From Pseudobdellovibrionaceae bacterium (GTDB lineage: Bacteria; Bdellovibrionota; Bdellovibrionia; Bdellovibrionales; JAMPXM01), in NCBI GenBank assembly GCA_022843085.1, contig JALHOI010000033.1:4471-13388 (forward strand): a DNA stretch of 8,918 nt, in the 5' to 3' direction. A model generated the notes under the pieces. It had not been told where the DNA came from. It did no database searches and was given only the letters and a program-made list of their open reading frames with translations. Of this stretch, positions 1 to 7,029 are shown one piece after another. Every line of letters starts with the position of its first letter. Positions within the stretch are counted from its first letter, which is position 1. The position numbers and the translations under genes were made by a program.

Positions 1-3000
1 TCTGTCTGTGACGAGCGTACGCCACCGCCCCACAATTCCCACTTCAGCTCAATCCCGACTTCGCCCCACTGACGATCCGTCAGTGTCCGACCTTCCGTCG
101 CCACCACCCGAGCGTATCCATCTACGCTCGGTAAACCGATGGCCCTGACCTCTTTTTGTCGTGCATTCAAAACTTCGGTCTGAAACTTCAAATTCAAAAA
201 GTCGCCCGTCGCAGAATCAAATTTCAATTTCGAAACATCGCGCGGCGCTTCGGGCTGAAGAATCATAAGCTCTCCGTCGATTTTCAATGCCGCTTGAAGA
301 TCAGCCTTCGTCGATGCGATCTCAACTCTCAACGCCTCCTGCAGGTGGCCAGTGCGATCTATCGCAATTTCAAGCTTTAGGGAATCCGACCGAGACTGCC
401 GCCCCTTTTCAATCAATCGCTTCACATCTTTTTGGCGCGCCCGCAAATTTGCAATTGAATCGTCAAGAAAGCGCAACTCACGTTGCTTCATCAGAATTCC
501 AAGAGTTTGCGAGCCGAACTTGAGCCGCAGCGCCTGCCGATTGTAGTCGCGCAATGCCGTTGTCGCCGCCAGGCTCTGCTCAGCCGCGGTTCGTGCAGCT
601 GACATTTTGCCGAGGTCGAAAAGTGACTGCCGAACTTCGAGTTGAGCGTCGGCGCGAAATCTTCTCTCCTGCGCGAGATCTCCAAAAGGGGATGAGATTT
701 GAAGTTCGCGGTCGCGCCTAAAAAGATTTCCACCAATCGAAATTCGCGGAGCAAACGCCTGACGCCAGGTCGTTTTGTCGGCCGATTCGGCTTCCGTGCG
801 ATCGACATCGTTAAGCTTCGAGTCTTCCGACAAATAAATTTTTTCGAGAATCTCGTCGACGGTAAGTTCAATCTGACCCCGGAACGGCAGAGGTCCCGTC
901 GACTGAGCGGCCGCAAATTCAGGCGACGTTGCCGCGAACATCATCACGACGCCACAGACACCGACGACCGCCTTTCGAAAAAACAGCCGATAGAGAGCCG
1001 GAACGAAGATAAGAGTCGCAACCGTCCCGGTCAGAAGGCCAGAGATCATGGTCCACGCGAGCGGCGGCCAAAGGCTCGAGGATGAGAACGCAAGCGGGAT
1101 CAGGCCAAGCACCGTTAGGACTGTTGTCAGTACGATGGCGCGCAATCGTATCGCAATCGCCCCTTTGAGGCTGGCCCCCGAATCCATCGCCTCGAGAAGT
1201 AAGATGATGTTGTTTATTGAAATTCCGACCAGCGCCAGAATTCCAAGTAGTGACATGAAACCAAAAGGCGCCTGCCCAACCCAGAGCCCGGGAAATACGC
1301 CCATCAATGTTACCGGTAATGCCAGCATTGCGATCATGACTTTACGTATCGAGCGAAACTCGATCAGCAGGAATACGATCAGCAATATCATGGCGGGGGG
1401 CACAACCTTCAAAATTGAATCGTTGGCATCACCGGCACCTTTCGCGTCGCCCCCGAAGCGAATCGTCTCACCGACCTCAAGTGGGATCTGATCGATCTTT
1501 GTCTTCACATTGCGCATGACACGATCAAAGGTAAACGTCGGCAGTAAATCTGAAAGCACACGCGAAAACGTTTCGCCGTTTTCGCGTCGCAAAACCGGTG
1601 GCCTTGATTCTGTTTCAAACGTGGCGAGGTCTGAAAGCTTAAAGTCGCGGTCGCGACCACGTAAGATGGTCACGTCTTTCAAGCTTTCGGGTTTTCGATA
1701 GAGCGCGTCGGCAGCCCGAACGCGTAGGCTCGTGATCTCGCGATCAAATCGAAACGCGCTGACGGCAACTCCCGAACTATAAAACGACAAAGTCTGACTT
1801 AAATCGTTTCTTGAAATTCCGATGTCGGCCAGCTTCTCAGGGTTCGCATTGACGTGAAGCTGGCGAAGGCCGTCGAACTCGTCGCTGCGAACCGAACGCG
1901 TGCGAGAGTCACCCTGAAGAATGCTAACAACTTCATTGGTTAGAACTGCGCGGCGTTTTGGATTTTCAGAAAACACGTTGACCTCAATTTTGGCATTGAT
2001 CGGTGGACCTTGCTGAAGAAACTGCGCTGTAAACCCGTAGTCGGGATATCGATCTCTAAAATAAGTTTCCATTTCAAGACCCACCGAGGCCACATCAGTT
2101 CGCGTGTTGGTGGTGACCAAAACCTGCCCCGCTTGCGGAGCCGCCTTCGGATTCGGAATATTATAGTAGAAACGCGGGATGTCGCCACCTGCGAAGGCAG
2201 CCAGGCTTCTCACGCGCGGATCTTTCGCGTAACGATCTTCCAGCTTTTTTAAAACTCGCAAAGTCGCCGCGGAATCGGCGCTTGGATTCAATTCGATCGC
2301 GAACAGAAATTCATTTCGATCGGATTCTGGAAAAAACTCGCGCTCAATATTCAAAAATCCGACGAGACTTGCGACGGCGATGACGGCTATCACGACCGTT
2401 ATCCGCCAAAACGGTCCCAGAGCAATAGCCGAGAAGCCCCGCTCAAGATAACCAAAAGGCAATTGTATCAGCGGCACCGAGGGCGACCGAAGAAGAGCAC
2501 CTGCGAGTATCGGTGTGAAAAATATTGCGACGAAGTAACTCGTAATTAGTGTGATGACGGCCACGAGCGGCAGCGAAAAGATGAAATCTGCCGGCGAACC
2601 TTGGGCTGATAGCATCGGCAAGAACGCGCAGATTCCCGTCGCCGTTGCGAACGCCATGGGCGATCGAAGTTCAGCCGAAGCCTCCGCGGCTGCGGCTTCG
2701 GCGGTTTGACCGCCTCGGACTTTCATCTGAATGCTGTCAATAACAACGATGATATTGTCGATGAACTGACCGATCGAAATGACAAAGGCCGCGATTGAGA
2801 TCTGGTGAAGAACCCCGCCTGTCAGATAGTAAATGAAAAGCCCGATGAGACTAATGATGGGTACACACACGCTGACGATCAGGGCCGTTGCACCACCGAC
2901 GGTCAAACTTAAAAAAATTCCGATCAAGATCATCCCGGCCAGAAGCGAAATCATCAGGTCATCAATTCGTTCTTTCGTACGCTCGGGTTGAAATGCGACC

Positions 3001-3950
3001 ATCTCGACTTTCAATGGCGCAATTGAAGCTGCGGCCACCTCAAGATCGCGTTTTAGATTCTCACCGAAGGTCTGTACGTTAAGCCCTTGCTTCGGCACTA
3101 TGCCAAGCCCAACAGACATTTGGCCGCGCCACCGAAACAGCGAGCTCGAGGGCTCGGCTGACGTGCGCGTGATCTTGGCAAGTGTGCCCAGCGAGACGGT
3201 GTTCAAGCGACCTGTCTCGTACTTAACTCGGCTGATCTCTTCGACCGTCTTGAAATCATTGTCCTGATTCAAAAGAACACGGTCGTTGCTATCGACGATC
3301 AAGCCGGTCGGCCCTGCGGAGTTGTTTTCTTGAAGTCCACGAATCAGTTGCCCGACCGAAACTCCGTGGGCCTGCATCTTCGCCGAGTCCACCTCAACCA
3401 GAAGCTCGATTTCTGGTGCGCCGAAGAGCTTAATCTCGGATACCCCCTGACTTTTCATCAATTGATCGCGCAACTTTTTAGCTGAATCGATCAGGACGAC
3501 ACGGTCGTCGTCGCCTGTGACCGCGACAATGACCGCTTCGACGTCAAGCACCCCGAAGTCAAGCAAGGGCTTGCCAACTTCCAATGGCAACTTTGGCCGG
3601 GCTCGGTCGATGGCATCTTCGACCTCGCGCCACGCCTGAGAAAGGTCACTCACATCGTCCCTCAACTCAAATTTCAAAACGGCCACGTTCAGCCGAATTT
3701 CGACTTCGACTCGCTTCAATTCTTCGACTTTTCGAAGTTCGTCTTCAATCGGTCGTGTGACCATACGCTCGATTTTAGCTGGCTCGGCACCCGGCAGCAC
3801 GATTGTGGTGACGGCATTCCGCCGTTTGATACGCGGGTCTTCTTCGCGGGGCATAATGAAAAAACTTGTGAGCCCCAGCAAGGTCAATGCAAAAGTCAGA
3901 AAGACGCTGATTCGCGATATCTTTGAAAGAAAAGGTACTTCAATTTTCAT
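1..3950 (-). CDS. RND efflux permease fused to a TolC-type outer-membrane channel (3' end outside window)
   Basis: A single open frame of 1316 codons runs off the left edge. Residues 1-990 have RND permease features: TM1 at about 14-33 followed by MPREEDPRI, a first periplasmic domain, TM2-7 at about 320-540, a second periplasmic loop, TM8-12 at about 850-990. The TM4 motif is GQFIDNIIVVID (D398, N399) and the TM10 motif is GISINNIILLLE (N913). In AcrB terms D407 is kept, D408 is Asn and K940 is Asn, a pattern I recall from other HAE-like RND branches. From about residue 1016 the chain is TolC-like: a strand, a VRQSLFDLGKMSAARTAAEQ segment, long helices, then LPSVDGYARV and WELWGGG, the usual start of the second half. 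RND pumps use proton motive force to export drugs, metals or lipids through a TolC trimer. The substrate cannot be told. ATG 3950 fits the usual RND N-terminus but lacks a Shine-Dalgarno. No membrane-fusion gene precedes it. Confidence 0.92.
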   Translation of the reverse strand, partial: MKIEVPFLSKISRISVFLTFALTLLGLTSFFIMPREEDPRIKRRNAVTTIVLPGAEPAKIERMVTRPIEDELRKVEELKRVEVEIRLNVAVLKFELRDDVSDLSQAWREVEDAIDRARPKLPLEVGKPLLDFGVLDVEAVIVAVTGDDDRVVLIDSAKKLRDQLMKSQGVSEIKLFGAPEIELLVEVDSAKMQAHGVSVGQLIRGLQENNSAGPTGLIVDSNDRVLLNQDNDFKTVEEISRVKYETGRLNTVSLGTLAKITRTSAEPSSSLFRWRGQMSVGLGIVPKQGLNVQTFGENLKRDLEVAAASIAPLKVEMVAFQPERTKERIDDLMISLLAGMILIGIFLSLTVGGATALIVSVCVPIISLIGLFIYYLTGGVLHQISIAAFVISIGQFIDNIIVVIDSIQMKVRGGQTAEAAAAEASAELRSPMAFATATGICAFLPMLSAQGSPADFIFSLPLVAVITLITSYFVAIFFTPILAGALLRSPSVPLIQLPFGYLERGFSAIALGPFWRITVVIAVIAVASLVGFLNIEREFFPESDRNEFLFAIELNPSADSAATLRVLKKLEDRYAKDPRVRSLAAFAGGDIPRFYYNIPNPKAAPQAGQVLVTTNTRTDVASVGLEMETYFRDRYPDYGFTAQFLQQGPPINAKIEVNVFSENPKRRAVLTNEVVSILQGDSRTRSVRSDEFDGLRQLHVNANPEKLADIGISRNDLSQTLSFYSSGVAVSAFRFDREITSLRVRAADALYRKPESLKDVTILRGRDRDFKLSDLATFETESRPPVLRRENGETFSRVLSDLLPTFTFDRVMRNVKTKIDQIPLEVGETIRFGGDAKGAGDANDSILKVVPPAMILLIVFLLIEFRSIRKVMIAMLALPVTLMGVFPGLWVGQAPFGFMSLLGILALVGISINNIILLLEAMDSGASLKGAIAIRLRAIVLTTVLTVLGLIPLAFSSSSLWPPLAWTMISGLLTGTVATLIFVPALYRLFFRKAVVGVCGVVMMFAATSPEFAAAQSTGPLPFRGQIELTVDEILEKIYLSEDSKLNDVDRTEAESADKTTWRQAFAPRISIGGNLFRRDRELQISSPFGDLAQERRFRADAQLEVRQSLFDLGKMSAARTAAEQSLAATTALRDYNRQALRLKFGSQTLGILMKQRELRFLDDSIANLRARQKDVKRLIEKGRQSRSDSLKLEIAIDRTGHLQEALRVEIASTKADLQAALKIDGELMILQPEAPRDVSKLKFDSATGDFLNLKFQTEVLNARQKEVRAIGLPSVDGYARVVATEGRTLTDRQWGEVGIELKWELWGGGVRSSQT
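903..977 (-). other. Internal signal-peptide-like segment joining RND and TolC parts
   Basis: Residues 992-1016 of the fusion start with Arg-Lys, continue with a hydrophobic stretch (AVVGVCGVVMMFAA), and end in EFAAAQ, which has small residues at -3 and -1 as signal peptidase I needs. In RND pumps the C-terminus after TM12 is cytoplasmic, while TolC domains are periplasmic and outer-membrane. This segment could act as a thirteenth membrane crossing and possibly be cut after residue 1015, giving separate pump and channel from one translation product. What is seen is the charge, hydrophobicity and AxA pattern. The topology and cleavage are inferred. Confidence 0.6.
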
Positions 3951-3989
3951 GTGTACAGCGTATACTCAAAATGTTTACGCTGTACACAT
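3949..3989. promoter_or_regulatory. Paired palindromic operator at the pump start codon
   Basis: Positions 3949-3962 and 3976-3989 are perfect 14-base inverted repeats separated by 13 bases. Each side is also a near-palindrome: GTGTACAGCGTATAC at 3951-3965 and GTTTACGCTGTACAC at 3973-3987, each with one mismatch. Their centres lie 22 bases apart, about two helical turns. This layout fits two repressor dimers bound side by side, as TetR-family efflux regulators do. It overlaps the start codon and the proposed promoter, so binding would block transcription. No regulator gene lies in the window. Confidence 0.65.
3959..3986 (-). promoter_or_regulatory. Candidate promoter giving a leaderless pump mRNA
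   Basis: On the minus strand TGTACA (3986-3981) and TATACG (3964-3959) are separated by 16 bases. Each has two mismatches to the sigma-70 -35 and -10 boxes. Initiation 6-8 bases beyond the -10 would fall on or next to the ATG at 3950. That matches the absence of any Shine-Dalgarno in front of the start. The boxes are weak, so this rests mainly on position. Confidence 0.3.
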
Positions 3990-4178
3990 TTTTTTGTTCG
4001 AATCTCGATTTGGTACGATCCTTCGAAAGATCAATTGCGGATGGGAGGGGTCGCAGACTGCCATACCGTCATGTGCGTCTATGACGCTAAAGATTTGGTG
4101 CTGCTCCACCAGTTGAAAAACACCGACGACTTGGCCCGAGACTGTTAGAGGGGCAAAAATAACTACAGGGTGACCCTC
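3975..4178 (-). pseudogene. Possible GAF-domain-like gene scrap
   Basis: A 67-codon open stretch with no ATG reads like protein. It contains VVIFAPLTVSGQVVGVFQLV, which resembles the central strands of a GAF domain (a Pro-Leu, then Gly-x-x-x-Gly-Val and Gln-Leu). It ends at a TAA inside the operator region, after a tail that no longer looks coding. I read it as the remains of a larger gene once upstream of the pump. The similarity is short and may be chance. Apart from this and the operator, 3951-4240 holds nothing I can name; a 16-base near-palindrome around TTCGAA lies at 4017-4032. Confidence 0.22.
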
Positions 4179-4244
4179 TCAACTTCGAATCACCCATTGC
4201 GTCTCGACTTAGAGAGTGGTGAATTCCAGCAACAAAAACTTTCG

Positions 4245-4258
4245 AAGGAGAAAATGTG
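4245..4258 (+). promoter_or_regulatory. Ribosome binding site deciding a GTG start
   Basis: AAGGAG at 4245-4250 lies five bases before GTG 4256. An ATG at 4254 is followed at once by TGA, so it would be a start-stop pair overlapping the GTG by one base (ATGTGA). Only the GTG gives a protein, and that protein has a clean signal peptide, so GTG is the start. Confidence 0.7.
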
Positions 4259-4717
4259 AAACTTATTCTTGCGCTCTCGTTCGCCGTCTCGTTATTGGTG
4301 CTCTCGGTCGGTGCGAGCGCAGATACGGTCTTGGTAGGAAGCTGGGCGTACGCAACTCAGGCTTGTGAATCTGGAGCAAAACCCAACCCAGCGCGCGAAG
4401 AGCCGAACGGAACAATGACGATATCGGCAACCCAGATGACATTTAGCGGTGTATCGAATAGTTGCAATTTCGTCGTTGGCCCCGTCGCCATCACAATTGC
4501 TAGTGGAAAAGTAACCCCCGCGACGCCCCAGACGACCACCGTTGTGACTTGCCCGGACGGATCCTCATTTACACTCACAGATACCGAAGTACCCGCCTTC
4601 AGTTACAATTTTATTGGACCAAACCTTCTTACAATCGTGACTCCGGCCGAAACTTCGGCGGGAGGAACTTGCCCGGTGGGCGAAGCTCATCTTCTCGCTT
4701 TCAGTCGTAAGAAATAG
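4256..4717 (+). CDS. Small secreted four-cysteine protein of unknown function
   Basis: This gene encodes 153 residues. Residues 1-22 are a Sec signal peptide (Lys at 2, hydrophobic core, cut after ASA). The mature part begins DTVLVGSWAYATQAC and is rich in Thr, Ser, Val and Gly, with alternating strand-like patterns, so a small beta-barrel or sandwich is likely. Cysteines at 37, 70, 99 and 139 could form two disulfides in the periplasm. The opening VGSWAY recalls the GxW of lipocalin-like proteins, but that is too little to assign the family. The start is GTG with a good ribosome binding site. It converges with the next gene, with 29 bases between the two stop codons. Confidence 0.85.
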   Translation: MKLILALSFAVSLLVLSVGASADTVLVGSWAYATQACESGAKPNPAREEPNGTMTISATQMTFSGVSNSCNFVVGPVAITIASGKVTPATPQTTTVVTCPDGSSFTLTDTEVPAFSYNFIGPNLLTIVTPAETSAGGTCPVGEAHLLAFSRKK

Positions 4718-4746
4718 GTTCGACGCAACGACAAATCGACCAAATG

Positions 4747-5964
4747 TCACTTCACATCGATTCGCGTTTGAAGCCTTCGCCTCCACCACAGCGGCGCATT
4801 GGCGGCCGAGTCTCCTGGGGCATCGACGACGATATCCCACGAGGCCCACTGCCTTGGCGTTGAGTTGAAAAACCCGAGGTAAGGTCCTGCCAAGAACGCC
4901 GCAAAGTCGCGCGGCGACATCCCGCGAGAAATCGCAATCAGTTGCAGCCCGTGACTGACGGGGCCATGTTCAAATCCGAACTCATCTTTCTCAAAAGGCA
5001 CAGCCGCCCGCTTTTTTCTGGCCAGCTGTGCAAGCTCTGAATGATTGAAGAACGTCCGACTATCGACTTTCTTGTTGAAGATAACCTCATCTAAAACTCC
5101 GATCGGCTTTAACTCGCGACGTACTGCCGTAAGGCCTTGACGACCAATTTCAAGCGCTTGGTTTTGGTGGGCCGGATTTGCCAGACTCTTTAAAGCCAGA
5201 TCAAGTAGTGCTGCCGACGCAGCCCCCTTTGTGCGCTCGGCTTCTTCAAGCACAAACTGTCGTGCTCGCGAATTTTCGAGAAGCGCTTGGCGCTCGAACG
5301 TTAGTGGTCCATAAATTTGAAGATCAAATTCGCTGGGCGAATCTGAATCGACCTGGTAGCGCCACTCGAACTTCAAGCTCGAAGAATAAACCACTTGGTT
5401 GACAGAACGTCGCGGCAAGGGAATCAACAAGTCGGTGGGATGTCGTGGCGCCTGAAAAGAAAGTCGCAAGAGTTCTGCCTTCTCGTCACCGATGACCAGC
5501 GAGTGAATCCGATTGGGGTCTGAAGAGGCCGCTCGAATTCGGAGGACATCGGCGTGGCCCCACATCAGTGGAGACTCTGAAAATGTCACCATGTGCTGAG
5601 AAATGCGGTCCAAAGATTGAAGAACGATTCCGTCACGATGCGACTTTCGAACTGTACCTCGAATGAACAATGACCCTTCCGGCGTCTCCTTCGTCGAACT
5701 CGTCGACTCGACTCGAATTCGAGATCGCCCAGGTGCCGGTTCTGACCAAGCTGCATTGCCAGGATTGATATACGTGATGCCGTCTGTTCCAAGTTCATAA
5801 AAACGATCGTGTCGTATCTTAAAAACCGGCGACAGACTCGCATGACCGAAAAGACTTTCACATCGCCGACGCGCTAAAGCCTCGTTTGAAATCGCTAGAG
5901 TGAACGAAGCCGCCAGAAGACAAGACAAAAAGCGAGAAGACTTCAACCTCGTAGTTGTCGGCAT
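4747..5964 (-). CDS. Secreted protein of unknown function, about 405 residues
   Basis: I do not recognise the family. The frame is open to a TTG at 6045, but the ATG at 5964 is preferred: GGAG (5977-5974) lies nine bases before it, and it opens a good signal peptide of 31 residues (RLKSSR, then hydrophobic FLSCLLAASFTLAIS, then ALA). The mature protein has a strand-rich first part to about residue 223, with a possible carbohydrate- or lipid-binding-like sandwich. Residues 225-285 are helical and rich in Glu, Arg and Ala, and a final region contains FGFEHGPVSHGLQL and ends in WWRRRLQTRIDVK. It has no membrane segment beyond the signal, so it is probably periplasmic or exported. Confidence 0.85.
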   Translation of the reverse strand: MPTTTRLKSSRFLSCLLAASFTLAISNEALARRRCESLFGHASLSPVFKIRHDRFYELGTDGITYINPGNAAWSEPAPGRSRIRVESTSSTKETPEGSLFIRGTVRKSHRDGIVLQSLDRISQHMVTFSESPLMWGHADVLRIRAASSDPNRIHSLVIGDEKAELLRLSFQAPRHPTDLLIPLPRRSVNQVVYSSSLKFEWRYQVDSDSPSEFDLQIYGPLTFERQALLENSRARQFVLEEAERTKGAASAALLDLALKSLANPAHQNQALEIGRQGLTAVRRELKPIGVLDEVIFNKKVDSRTFFNHSELAQLARKKRAAVPFEKDEFGFEHGPVSHGLQLIAISRGMSPRDFAAFLAGPYLGFFNSTPRQWASWDIVVDAPGDSAANAPLWWRRRLQTRIDVK

Positions 5965-6138
5965 AATTGGATTCTCCGAATGAGGGTTTCGACCGGCTGT
6001 TTGCGGCGCAACAGATGGACTAGGTAAAAAGAGCTCGGGGCGCAAGAAAAAGAGCTTCGCAGATCCTTAAAGTCGAACCAAAGCTGGCTAATTTTCAATC
6101 TGCAACGACACATCTACAATTGCGTTGCTACCCATAGC

Positions 6139-6482
6139 TTAGATGGTTCCCTCTGCTTTGCAGCCGTGCGCGAGTTTACTGAAAAGAGTCGACGGCTGAA
6201 TTGGTTTGAAGATGTTGTCGTCAGAACCCGCGCCCCTCAGCCAATCTCTTTCTAAACGACGGAAACCCCGTGGCCTTTACATCTCGCTCTAAAGGATGTG
6301 CGTCAGTCAGATCGCTTCGAGTACTTTTCACGCAACTGATTGTTCAAACGAGCGAGCTGGACCTCGAAGCATTGAACGTCATGAGGCTTTAATGATTTTA
6401 AACTTCGGAAAATGACGTCCCGCTGCTCGCCGAACTCGCGTGCGGCATCGACGTCTCTTGATTTGTAGGCGCCCGGTCGATA
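6139..6482 (-). pseudogene. Decayed remnants with a receiver-domain-like tail
   Basis: Three minus-strand stretches without start codons read like protein in successive frames. Stretch 6303-6482 includes FGEQRDVIFRSLKSLKPHDV and ends at TGA. Stretch 6221-6313, in another frame, includes LERDVKATGFPSFRKRLAEG. Stretch 6139-6240, in a third frame, includes GSDDNIFKPIQPSTLFSKL and ends at TAA. The last resembles the end of a response-regulator receiver domain, where a conserved Lys-Pro precedes the final helix. Together they suggest a frameshifted relic of one gene. In the last frame, 6088-6138 also reads AMGSNAIVDVSLQIEN before TAG. The rest of 5965-6491 shows nothing further. Confidence 0.33.
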
Positions 6483-6491
6483 CTAAATCTT

Positions 6492-6836
6492 ATGACGCTA
6501 AATTCTGTAATCTTTCACACGAGTCGTTTGAGCGAAGTGCGTGCTTTCTAAGAGGGCAAATTAGGGCTGTCGATCGGAACCTATCTCAAAGATGGCATCG
6601 AAGCATCGGACTACTGCGAGACATATGTGAACTATCGGCTTGGCAATTCACTCCTGTGTTTTGAATTTGAAGGAGACAAATCTGATTCAGGTACCGTCGT
6701 TCTCAACGTGGCCGACTTTAGTGGACTCAAGAAACGATTGGAAAATGACGGAATTAAAATTGTTGGCGGTAACTCGAACTACTTCAAAATTAAATATCCA
6801 GACGGTCGATCCTTGATTATTGAGCCGATTAGCTAG
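6492..6836 (+). pseudogene. VOC/glyoxalase-family gene interrupted by one in-frame TAA
   Basis: From ATG 6492 the frame reads MTLNSVIFHTSRLSEVRAF, then TAA at 6549-6551, then EGKLGLSIGTYL and on without interruption to TAG at 6834-6836. The family normally has Phe-Tyr at this point (as in FYxxxLGL), so TAA has replaced a Tyr codon. Without the stop the product would be 114 residues, a normal length for a single-chain VOC protein with two beta-alpha-beta-beta-beta modules. H9 and E111 sit where VOC enzymes bind metal, and YFKIKYPDGRSLIIEPI is the typical end. A shorter product could begin at GTG 6627, but it would lack the first module. No clear Shine-Dalgarno precedes 6492. The single lesion implies recent loss, readthrough or a base-call error. 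Confidence 0.75.
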
Positions 6837-6868
6837 TTGGTACTTATCTTCGAGAGTTGAACGCAAAA

Positions 6869-6886
6869 CCACTGAACCTTCAGTGG
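6869..6886. terminator. Short perfect hairpin, weak terminator candidate
   Basis: CCACTGAA and TTCAGTGG form 8-base perfect arms around CC. On the minus strand the stem is followed by TTTTGCGTT, a short U-tract. On the plus strand it lies 33 bases after the VOC stop but lacks a U-tract. A second small hairpin, AGCGC/GCGCT, follows at 6892-6905. Confidence 0.3.
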
Positions 6887-6978
6887 CACCCAGCGCCCCA
6901 GCGCTCCACAACACCCAGCCTCACCGCGAGAAGGATGGATTTTGTTAACGACTAATTGTGCGTCGCTCGACGGTTGCC

Positions 6979-7007
6979 TTGCGTTCGATCATTTTTATTC
7001 GTATTGC
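6979..7007 (+). promoter_or_regulatory. Weak candidate promoter of the lipoprotein gene
   Basis: TTGCGT (6979-6984) and TATTGC (7002-7007) are 17 bases apart, the right spacing for sigma-70, but the -10 has three mismatches. It lies 23 bases before the start at 7030. Confidence 0.2.
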
Positions 7008-7029
7008 ATCTCGCACAGAGGAGTTACAC

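Noticed and set aside
491..916. 141-codon minus-strand open frame inside the TolC part
   Set aside because: It is out of phase with the fusion frame (first base 916 against phase of 3950) and its protein is Arg-rich without family features, so it is a shadow.
699..1491. Plus-strand open frames opposite the RND-TolC join
   Set aside because: They are antisense to well-conserved RND and TolC sequence and have the Arg/Ser-rich composition typical of shadows.
3757..4148. Plus-strand open frames of 119 and 65 codons over the pump start and operator
   Set aside because: They run through the palindromic operator and the antisense of the pump N-terminus, with no ribosome binding site or recognisable domain.
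4565..4849. 94-codon minus-strand frame across the convergent gene ends
   Set aside because: It overlaps the ends of two better-supported genes and has no recognisable features.
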